From the NCBI GenBank assembly GCA_034675265.1, contig JAUCDK010000045.1, forward strand, positions 1-6,118: a DNA stretch of 6,118 bases. Direction: 5' to 3'. Both the position numbers and the translations under genes were made by a program. Below are positions 1-6,118 of this stretch, piece by piece. Under the pieces are notes generated by a model. That model made no database searches, had not been told where the DNA came from, and was given only the letters and a program-made list of their open reading frames with translations. Each line of letters starts with the position of its first letter. The stretch's first letter is position 1. This DNA comes from UBA7396 sp034675265. Its GTDB lineage: Bacteria > Patescibacteriota > Gracilibacteria > BD1-5 > UBA6164.

Positions 1-16
1 ACTCAAAAACTCACAT

Positions 17-43
17 TTGATTTTTATTCAAAAAATATATAAT
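17..43 (+). promoter_or_regulatory. Candidate promoter of the AbrB-like gene
   Basis: A perfect -10 hexamer TATAAT lies at 38-43 and a partial -35 match TTGATT (4 of 6) at 17-22, with a 15-base spacer that is a little short. Transcription would begin near position 50, giving a leader of about 20 bases before the ATG at 70. In DNA this AT-rich a chance TATAAT is not rare, so the call rests on its position just upstream of a gene start and on the inverted repeat that directly abuts it. Confidence 0.45.
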
Positions 44-60
44 ACCAAAAATAGTTGGTA
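43..60. promoter_or_regulatory. Inverted repeat TACCAA-N6-TTGGTA, candidate operator
   Basis: A perfect 6-base inverted repeat, TACCAA (43-48) and TTGGTA (55-60), with a 6-base spacer sits between the -10 element and the start codon of the AbrB-like gene. This is where a repressor would block initiation, and AbrB/MazE-type proteins often bind their own promoters as dimers. The same sequence could instead form a weak hairpin in the 5' leader. Binding by the neighbouring protein is inference. Confidence 0.4.
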
Positions 61-69
61 ATAAAAAGT

Positions 70-471
70 ATGAAAAAAAATATCAATTTAAAAATATATT
101 GAGTGGTAACTATTGGCCCCAAATGACAAATTATTGTTCCAAAAGAATCAAGGCAACACGGAGAATTTCAAGCTTGAGGAGAGTATGAAATCGCATTACT
201 TGATGACAAATGATTTTGAATTGTAAATTGTGATGATCATTTTGATGATATCCATCAATATTTTAATATTAAGGATGTATTATTTATTAGATTATGAACA
301 AAATGCCAATTTGTAATTCCTGTTTACATTCGTGAACATCTCTCTCTTCAATCATGAGATAATCTTATTGTTATCGGGAAAGGTGATTGATGATTGGGGT
401 TTTTGAAAAATGATAATATAGATTTTTTACTTGAATACATAAAAAAAGTTTTCAATAAATTTGACTTTTAG
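70..471 (+). CDS. AbrB/SpoVT-family transcription regulator with two DNA-binding domains
   Basis: A 133-residue protein read with UGA as Gly (nine UGA codons, including a UGA-UGA pair giving Gly107-Gly108) and ending in TAG. Two swapped-hairpin AbrB-type domains are visible. The first, around residues 11-55, carries TIGPKGQIIVPKESR, very close to the classical T-x-G-x-K-G-Q-I-x-I-P-K-x-x-R motif. The second, around 75-115, carries LGTKCQFVIPVYIREHL followed by SGDNLIVIGKGDG. It departs from consensus at Cys79, where Gly is usual. A short helical tail (about 116-131) follows. Most AbrB/MazE proteins have one such domain and dimerise, so the tandem form may supply both halves in one chain. The family binds AT-rich operator DNA as repressors or transition-state regulators. 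The ATG at 70 is preceded by GGTAATAAAAAGT, not by a Shine-Dalgarno. The gene has its own terminator and lies just upstream of the adaptor/RND operon, which it may regulate (inference). Family assignment is firm; target genes are unknown. Confidence 0.85.
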
Positions 472-487
472 TATAAAAAAGTATACT
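461..487 (+). promoter_or_regulatory. Weak candidate promoter of the adaptor/RND operon
   Basis: TTGACT (461-466, 5 of 6) and TATACT (482-487, 5 of 6) are separated by 15 bases and overlap the end of the AbrB-like gene and the left arm of its terminator. A start near 494 would give a leader of about 65 bases before the ATG at 559 and would exclude the full terminator hairpin from the new transcript. The spacer is short. A TATAAA at 528-533 is an alternative -10 but has no good -35. Confidence 0.3.
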
Positions 488-512
488 CTGCTTATGAGTA
501 TACTTTTTATAC
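471..512 (+). terminator. Hairpin terminator after the AbrB-like gene
   Basis: AAAAAGTATACTC (476-488) pairs perfectly with GAGTATACTTTTT (496-508) across a 7-base loop TGCTTAT, and the right arm ends in a T run. Pairing extends to 471-512 with one extra A on the left arm. It begins at the last base of the stop codon, typical of a compact intrinsic terminator. The A-rich left arm means it could work on both strands. Each arm also contains the palindrome GTATAC, so a second role as a protein-binding site is possible. Confidence 0.75.
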
Positions 513-545
513 TTTTAAGATAAAAACTATAAAAAATTTTAATTA

Positions 546-561
546 TTAATAAAAAAATATG
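546..561 (+). promoter_or_regulatory. Non-Shine-Dalgarno start region TTAATAAAAAAATATG
   Basis: The 16 bases ending in the start codon of the adaptor gene are identical to those ending in the start codon of the ABC ATPase at 5862-5877. No GGAGG-like element precedes either start. The TTAAT element begins 13 bases before ATG in both. This suggests an AT-rich translation-initiation signal, or less likely a -10-like element of leaderless transcripts; no -35 stands at the right distance. It fixes the ATG at 559 as the start. Confidence 0.5.
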
Positions 562-2442
562 AAAAAAAATATAGTCATTTTGACTCTTTTCTTGTTTATT
601 CTTTCATCTTGTGGAAGTGATTCGACATCAGATGAAGTAGCACAATGAGAGAACCAAAATATATGTAATGATGAATTTCAAATTCAAGCTGGAACTGTAA
701 AAAGTGTAAATTTAAAAGCAAAAGTAATTACCAGTGATGTAAAAAATATTCTCTCTAACAACGCAGGAAATATTGAATATCTTGCTTGTGAAAATGGAAT
801 GAAAGTAGAAGAAAATACACTTATTGCAAAAATTACACCAGATTCAAGTGACCCAAATATTCAAAATCTGGTAAATCAAAAAAATATGATTGTTGCACAA
901 ATAGCAAATACACAAGGAATTATTTCTTCAACAAAATCAAATTTTACCACTCAAGCAAATTCACTTAATATTCAAAAACAAAATGCACAAGCGCAATTAA
1001 AAATATTAAATGACTCGCTTTCAAAAATTTCTTTAAGTGGTGATTTTTGAGTATCAGATATTGATAAACAATTAGATGCACTGCAAATTCAATACAATAC
1101 TTTGGAAACACAAATTAAAGATTTACAAACTTTGAAACAAAAAACAGAAAGTTCAAAAAAGTCAGATTGAGAAAAAATAGCTTTAAATATTCAAAATACA
1201 AGAAAACAAATCGGGTCGCTTCTTTGAAATTTTCTCACTCAAGCAGATGAAGTTTTTTCAATTTCACAGACAAATAAAAATTCAAATATAAATTTTGAAA
1301 TTTATCTTTGAGCAAAAAATTCAAAATTAAAAACGCAAGTAGAAAGTGAATGGAAAGAATTAAATATGAAAAATGAAAATATTTCTACATTTTCTGATGA
1401 ACAAATCTCAGATATTTTACAATCAGTTGATAATCTTGCACAAAATATAAAACAAGTTATGAAGGATTCTGTGTCATCACCAACATTTCCACAAAGTGTT
1501 ATTGATACGTATTATTCATTATTTAATGATTTTTGATCAGGAGCATTAACAGCAAAATCAGGAATTGATAACCTTATAAAATCAAAAGAAACAACTAATA
1601 ATACTTATGATACACAAATTTTAAATATTGATATTCAAATAAATTCAGCACTGAATTCTCAAAAAAATGTACAAACAAGTATTGATAATATTAAATCAAA
1701 TACATTGTGAAGTTATACAGCTGGAGTTGATATTCAAAAAAACCAAACAGAAAGCCAAATTCAATCAACAAAAACAAGCTTAAACGGAATCGAAGAACAA
1801 ATTCAAGCATTAAAATCGCAAGAACAAATTCAAATTAACCAATTAAATAGTCAATTAACACAACTCAATTCAAGTCTAAATACTATTAATATAAATCTTA
1901 CTTCACAATCTATTTATGCAGGAACTTCAGGAACAGTAAAAGAAAAAAGTAGTTCTCTATGAAATAAAGTTGCTTCAAATACACTTCTTTGTCAAATATT
2001 GCCAAATAAATCAAGTTTGAAATTGCAAGTGTATTCTTCTTCAGATTTAGTATTGCCAGTAGATATTGCGTTTGAAAAAGACGGGAAAAAATATACGACT
2101 CAAATTACTACAAAATTACCATATCAAGATAGTGTGACTCAAAATTATGTATATGAAACTGCAAGTGAAGTATACGATTGAGATAAAAAAATTGATATTT
2201 CGACTTTAGTTTCAGAAGGAAAAGTATTTGATGTAAGTACGATTTGAGATGACTGAGCTTCAATATGAGATACGATTTATATTCCACTTCACTATGTAGT
2301 AAACACTATTAATAATTCATATGTGAAAGTAAAAACTTCATCTTGAGAAATAAAAAACCAAGATATTGTACTTTGAGAACTCAATTCAAGTCAGATAGAA
2401 GTAAGATCATGACTTCATTTTTGAGAAACTATTTGTAGATAA
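559..2442 (+). CDS. Lipoprotein periplasmic adaptor (HlyD/RND membrane fusion protein)
   Basis: A 627-residue protein read with UGA as Gly (16 UGA) and ending in TAA. The N-terminus is a lipoprotein signal: MKKN, a hydrophobic stretch, then the lipobox L15-S16-S17-C18, so the mature protein would be lipid-anchored at Cys18 outside the membrane. Residues about 40-95 give the first half of a lipoyl/barrel-sandwich domain (GNIEYLACENGMKVEENTLIAKI). A region of about 350 residues, rich in Gln, Asn, Lys, Ser and Ile, follows (about 98-450) with heptad-like coiled-coil segments at both ends (about 98-215 and 370-450) and a less regular middle. The second lipoyl half is at 452-480 (IYAGTSGTVKEKSSSLGNKV), then beta-barrel and membrane-proximal domains. 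The end EVRSGLHFGETICR matches the usual adaptor C-terminus. Ordinary RND adaptors have about 370-420 residues, so the extra length lies in the hairpin. It sits 21 bases before the RND pump and is its likely partner. Class is firm; substrate is unknown. Confidence 0.87.
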
Positions 2443-2463
2443 TTTTAATTTTAAAAATATATT

Positions 2464-5400
2464 ATGTTTGAAAAATATTTTAAAGCATACAGACCATTTT
2501 TATTGGTAATTATGCTTCTACTTTCTGGGATGTGAATCTATAGTTTCTTGAATATGTCAAAGGAATCTATGCCAGCTATTAATCTTCCGTTTTTTAATGT
2601 AACAGCTATGTATCCTTGAGCTGATGCAGAAACGATTGAAAAGCAAGTGATTCAAAAAATAGAAGATAAAATTTCTTCGGTAAAAAATATAGAAATTTTT
2701 ACTTCGGTAAGCTCGAATAATGTTTGAGTAGTAAATATAGAATTTGAAAGATGAATCGATAAAGCAACAGCATATAACGATCTAAAATCAGCTATTGATG
2801 AAGCAAAATCAAATATGCCAGCAGGGGTGACGGATGTAGTAGTTACCAAAACTGATCCACAAGATATGCCAATTTATTCTTTTTCAATTAGTGGACCGTA
2901 TTATCCATCAGAATTATATCAAAAAGTAAAAGATGTTGAGGATGATATCAAAAAAATATCTGGAATTGATAAAGTAAATATTATTGGTGAATATACTTCA
3001 CAAGTAGAAGTTGAATTTGATTATGAAAAATTAAAAAAATATAATCTCAGACTTCCAAATATTATTTGAATTATTTCTCAAAATATTTCTCAATCATCAG
3101 TAGATAAAAAAAATATAAATGGAAATTTGTATTCATTTGAAGTAAGAACATATGATAAAGATGGAGAAACTCTTGATGAAAAATTAGAAAATTTCCAAAC
3201 ATTTCTTTCAGGACTCAGTCTTATAAATCAAGATGGTAATGTACTGAGACTTCAAGATATTGCGACAGTAAACGTAACGCATCCTTTTTATCAAAGACAT
3301 TCATATATTAATGGAGAAAATGCTGTAAAATTTATGGTGTATAAAGTTCCATGAGCTGATATTTTAAGTGTGATAGAAGATATAAAATCATATTTAGAAG
3401 GAAAGAAAGAAGCATTTACATCACTTTGAGTTCAATCAACAGAGATTTATTCTCAAGAAATAGATATTACCAAAACATTTAATGCTTTTATTGATGGATT
3501 TGTTGATACTTCTGTTTTGATTATGATTATTGCAACGATATTTTTGGGACTGAGATGAGCGATTGCGATTGCTATTACTTTTCCATTTGTATATTTGCTG
3601 ACTTTTATACTGTTAAAAGATTATGATTATACTTTTAATACGATTGTAAGTTGAGCTTTGAATTTGAGTCTTTGAATTATGGTTGATAATTTAATCGTAA
3701 TGGCACAATGATTTCAAGATGGGCTGAGAAAAAAAATGGGGAAATATGAAGCAATTTTTTATTCTATCAAAATTTATTTTAAACCATTAATTATTTGAAA
3801 TTTTGTTACCATTGCAGTATTTTTACCACTTGGTTTTATGCTTTCTGGGAAAATAGGGGAATTTATTAAATTTCTTCCAACAACAGTAACACTTACACTT
3901 GTTTTTTCTATTTTAGTTGCTTTTGTATTTTTACCACTCGTATTATCATTTATGACTTTTAAACCTCAAAAAGAGGGAAATGGAATTGAACATTTTTTTG
4001 CAAGATTTGAAAAGCCATTTGATAAATTTTATAGATGAGTATTAAAAGTTCCATATCTTTTGATTTGATTTTTCTATTTACTTTTCGTTTGAGTATTATT
4101 TGGGTTTGCAAAATTTGGAACGGTAGATTTTATGCCAATGACTAACAAAGATAATATTTATGTAAATATTACGTATACAAAAAATGTTGGAATTGAAGAA
4201 AATCAAAAAATGACTGCAAAAATGTATGATTATGTAAAAGAATTTTTTGCTCAAAGTCATACGTGAGTAGTAAAAAATATTGAACTGAGTTTAGGAACTC
4301 AATATTCAATGTCAACACTTGATAATGTGGTGTATAACACGAGTTTTAATCCAGATTTAGCTTTGATAAATATTGTTTTAACAAAAGCTGAAGAGAGAAA
4401 ATGAGTAAATAATGCACTGATTATTTATCCAGAATTACAAGCATTTTTAAATGAAAAAGTACAAGCAGAAAATGAACTTAAAAATAATGTATCAGATTTT
4501 TCCGTATTTATTCAAAAAAATGGATTAAGTTCAGGGAAAGATGTTACTTTTAATTTGATATTTTCAGGAGCAACGAGTGAAAATGAAATAAATACTTTAG
4601 CAACAGAGTATGAAAAATTACTTCCAGAATTTAAAAAAATTGCTGGAACATATGGTTGGTCAAGTAGTTTGGAATATACCAATGGAAAGATAAAAATTTT
4701 GTACGATACAGATAAACTTTCTCAACTTTGACTTTCTCCAAGCGAATTAAATGCATTTTTATTTGGAATTTATCAAATAGGAAGTGATACTAATTATTTA
4801 ACTGATTATAAAGGAAATGGTATTTCTATTTCTACGATTAATGACTTTGAAAAAGATGTCATTCCTGTAAAATGATTTATTGATTATCGCTATGATAATG
4901 GAAAAAATATAAATTTCGCTGATCTTATGATTCCTGGAACTTCTATTTATTTTTCAGAAGTAGTAAAAAGTATTTCTTTGGAACCGCAAATTAAAACTTT
5001 TCAACATTTAGATGGTGATTTGGTGGTAAATGTTCAAGCAAATAAAGATCCTGATATGTCTCTTTGAGCGATTCAAAAAGCAATTAATGAAATTGGACAA
5101 AAATCATCTGATGTAAGTATTGTGTATGGAGCTGATATTAAAGATATGGAACAATCAGGAAAAGATTTACGAATTGCATTTGTGGTTTGATTTATCTTTA
5201 TGTTTGCAATTTTTGTATTTAATTTTAGAAATTTTAAGCAAGCAATTGTGTTGATGGCTACGATTCCACTTTTCTTAACAGGAGCATTATTTTTCCTTTT
5301 AGTGAGCGGACAATCATTAAGTATGATGGTTTGAATTTGATTTTTTGGATTGATTTGAGTAGGACTGGCGCATATTATTTATTTGGTAAATAGATTTAAT

Positions 5401-5664
5401 GATTTATTGGAAAATAATGAATGATTTACTTCACTGGATGAAATTATTATTAATTCGGTAAAATCAAGATTAGAACCAGTATTTTTAACAACAACTATTA
5501 CTTCACTTTGACTTTTTGTACTTGCATTTTCAGATGATTTCTGGACTGCATTTGCTCTTTCATTTGCTGGATGATTGATACTTTGAACGACTATTACTTT
5601 ACTTTTTATCCCAAGTGCGATGAAAATTTTGTATAGAAATTTAAAAATTTCAGCTGAAAAATAA
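2464..5664 (+). CDS. RND-superfamily efflux transporter, inner-membrane pump
   Basis: A 1066-residue protein read with UGA as Gly (about 28 UGA), the usual length for AcrB/SwrC-type pumps. Architecture is complete: TM1 about 11-28, a large external loop (about 30-340; early motif MPAINLPFFNVTAMYPGADAETIE split here as ESMPAINLPFFNV then TAMYPGADAETIE), TM2-TM6 about 345-490, TM7 about 531-548, a second large external loop (about 550-900), TM8-TM12 about 904-1055. TM4 reads SLGIMVDNLIV: Asp408 matches AcrB Asp407, but Asn409 replaces Asp408, as in many SwrC-like pumps. TM10 reads GVGLAHIIYLVNRFNDL, with Ala969 at the AcrB Lys940 position and His970 next to it. Thr1009 in RLEPVFLTTT matches AcrB Thr978. 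Such pumps export drugs, lipids or other amphiphiles using an ion gradient; the altered relay leaves the coupling ion open. It follows the adaptor gene by 21 bases with no terminator between, hence one operon. It contains the window's only CGA codon, at residue 903. Confidence 0.9.
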
Positions 5665-5665
5665 T

Positions 5666-5697
5666 AAAAAAACTATTCAATTTTGAATAGTTTTTTT
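5666..5697 (+). terminator. Intrinsic terminator of the adaptor/RND operon
   Basis: AAAAAAACTATTC (5666-5678) and GAATAGTTTTTTT (5685-5697) form a perfect hairpin with a six-base loop AATTTT. The stem starts one base after the stop codon and the right arm is a seven-T run. The A run on the left makes it plausibly bidirectional. The last two Ts also form the start of the -35 hexamer of the next promoter. Confidence 0.85.
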
Positions 5698-5723
5698 GAC
5701 ATTTCTTTTTTAAAGTATATCAT
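5696..5723 (+). promoter_or_regulatory. Promoter of the ABC ATPase unit
   Basis: A perfect -35 TTGACA (5696-5701) and a -10 TATCAT (5718-5723, 5 of 6) are separated by 16 bases. It starts inside the T run of the preceding terminator, a compact arrangement. Transcription would begin near 5730, about 145 bases before the ABC ATPase start codon, leaving room for the leader described next. This is the best promoter match in the window. Confidence 0.6.
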
Positions 5724-5753
5724 TAAGAAAAATTTTATCATTAATTTTTTGTC

Positions 5754-5777
5754 ATGAGAACTCTTCTAAACGCATAA
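5754..5777 (+). CDS. Possible leader peptide MRTLLNA
   Basis: ATG at 5754 followed by six sense codons and TAA encodes MRTLLNA. A TTAAT begins exactly 13 bases before this ATG (5741), the same spacing seen at the adaptor and ABC ATPase starts, which supports translation. The stop codon overlaps the first base of the downstream hairpin, so a ribosome paused near the end would block its left arm. An ORF this short can arise by chance. Confidence 0.3.
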   Translation: MRTLLNA

Positions 5778-5824
5778 TTCTGAAGAAATCACTTTTATCA
5801 ACATCCCCGTGTTTCTTTCAGAGA

Positions 5825-5849
5825 ATCCTTAGAAAAAGGATATTTTTTT
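5825..5849 (+). terminator. Intrinsic terminator inside the ABC ATPase leader
   Basis: ATCCTT (5825-5830) pairs with AAGGAT (5836-5841) across the loop AGAAA, followed by A and a run of seven Ts (5843-5849). It ends 25 bases before the ABC ATPase start codon and about 120 bases after the predicted transcription start. No gene ends here, so it either terminates a small RNA or acts as a conditional attenuator. Confidence 0.6.
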
Positions 5850-5861
5850 GTTGTTTATTTG

Positions 5862-5877
5862 TTAATAAAAAAATATG
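5862..5877 (+). promoter_or_regulatory. Non-Shine-Dalgarno start region of the ABC ATPase
   Basis: TTAATAAAAAAATATG, identical over all 16 bases to the adaptor gene's start region at 546-561. No purine-rich Shine-Dalgarno is present. The match supports the ATG at 5875 as the true start. Confidence 0.5.
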
Positions 5878-6118
5878 ATAGAAATAAAAAATGTAGATAA
5901 AAATTATAACGCAAAAGAGATTTTTCAAAATCTTTCTCTTTCTATTCCACTGTGAACGATTGCTTGACTCATTGGAAAAAATGGCTCAGGAAAAACAACT
6001 TTTCTCAAATTATTATTGTGAGAAGAAAAACCAGAAAATGGAGAAATTATTTTTACTCAAAAATCACTCAAAATCTGATATATGAAACAAGAAGTTCCTA
6101 TCGAAAATAGGGAAGATA
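5875..6118 (+). CDS. ABC ATPase, probably ABC-F type (N-terminal part, cut by window end)
   Basis: The first 81 codons of an ABC nucleotide-binding domain, read with UGA as Gly (four UGA, two of them at Gly27 and Gly31 just before the P-loop). The start MIEIKNVDKNYNAKEIFQNLSLSI is the usual first strand and A-loop region, with Tyr11 as the likely adenine-stacking residue. The Walker A motif GKNGSGKT is at residues 34-41. The Q-loop glutamine is in GYMKQE (Gln72), only about 30 residues after Walker A. This short spacing, together with the LKIGYMKQE pattern, is typical of ABC-F proteins, which have two fused ATPase domains, no membrane part and act on the ribosome (translation factors or antibiotic protection). 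A transporter ATPase cannot be excluded because the signature motif and second domain lie beyond the window. Own promoter and an attenuator-like leader fit an ABC-F resistance gene (inference). Confidence 0.82.

Larger units (their letters stand above)
5730..5849 (+). ncRNA. Candidate attenuation leader RNA upstream of the ABC ATPase
   Basis: This roughly 120-base stretch lies between the promoter and an intrinsic terminator that stands before, not after, the ABC ATPase. It holds a possible 7-codon ORF (5754-5777) and a hairpin in which 5777-5792 pairs with 5809-5826 (CAC/GTG, GAAGAAA region with TTTCTTTC, CTG/CAG, small bulges). Its 16-base loop contains CCCC, conspicuous in such AT-rich DNA. 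The hairpin's right arm shares two bases with the terminator stem. The layout resembles attenuators controlling antibiotic-response ABC-F genes. I recognise no known riboswitch family. A stand-alone small RNA ending at the terminator is the main alternative. Confidence 0.4.

Noticed and set aside
1..42. An open frame from position 1 ending in TAA at 40-42, possibly the tail of an upstream gene.
   Set aside because: Only 13 codons are visible, the residues match no family I recognise, and the stop overlaps the TATAAT of the likely promoter.
3..280. A long open frame in another frame over the AbrB-like gene when UGA is read as Gly.
   Set aside because: It has no good start, contains unusual codons such as CGG for this genome, and its product resembles nothing; the overlapping AbrB frame has clear domain motifs.
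850..1910. DNA-level tandem repeats in the adaptor coding region.
   Set aside because: The repetitive look (recurrent CAA, AAT, TCA, ATT) comes from low-complexity coiled-coil composition; I found no regular repeat unit.
799..2181. Short ORFs starting at 799 and 1999 as separate genes.
   Set aside because: They are in frame with the adaptor gene and are bounded by TGA codons that read as Gly; both are pieces of one protein.
2652..2849. A minus-strand ORF of 65 codons.
   Set aside because: It lies opposite the conserved external domain of the RND gene in a strongly supported frame; it is a shadow.
2815..4038. Short ORFs starting at 2815, 3127 and 3838 as separate or degraded genes, suggesting a pseudogene.
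   Set aside because: All are in one frame of the RND gene, split only by TGA; with table 25 the gene is intact with all 12 membrane segments.
5698..5874. A tRNA or known riboswitch in the intergenic region before the ABC ATPase.
   Set aside because: No cloverleaf, no T-loop sequence and no conserved riboswitch core can be seen; only local hairpins and a terminator are supported.

Overview
This window is very AT-rich DNA that only makes sense if UGA is read as glycine (translation table 25). That code points to a Patescibacteria/CPR bacterium of Gracilibacteria (BD1-5/GN02) or Absconditabacteria (SR1); I cannot tell which. Under the standard code every gene here breaks into short fragments. 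With UGA as Gly, four clean same-strand genes appear, each closed by TAA or TAG where its end is in view, and the UGA codons fall on family-conserved glycines (about 57 in-frame UGA by hand count: 9, 16, 28 and 4 in the four genes).

Layout: (1) 70-471, a 133-residue protein with two AbrB/SpoVT-type DNA-binding domains, preceded by a promoter-like TATAAT and a perfect inverted repeat and followed by a hairpin terminator. (2) 559-2442, a 627-residue lipoprotein of the HlyD/RND periplasmic-adaptor (membrane fusion protein) class with a very long helical hairpin region. (3) 2464-5664, a 1066-residue RND-superfamily transporter starting 21 bases after the adaptor, so the two very probably form one operon; a strong terminator follows. 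(4) 5698-5874, an intergenic stretch with a good promoter, a possible 7-codon leader ORF, a hairpin and an intrinsic terminator, which together look like a transcription-attenuation leader. (5) 5875 to the window end, the start of an ABC ATPase, most likely of the ABC-F (ribosome-associated) type.

How it may work together (inference): the AbrB-like protein could control itself and the adaptor/RND operon. The adaptor and RND pump would act as an envelope export machine although no outer-membrane channel gene is visible and CPR bacteria are generally thought to lack a conventional outer membrane. The ABC-F-like gene has its own promoter and leader and is a separate unit. No Shine-Dalgarno motif is seen before the starts; instead a TTAAT-type element recurs about 13 bases upstream of ATG. 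I saw no tRNA, rRNA, CRISPR or mobile element.
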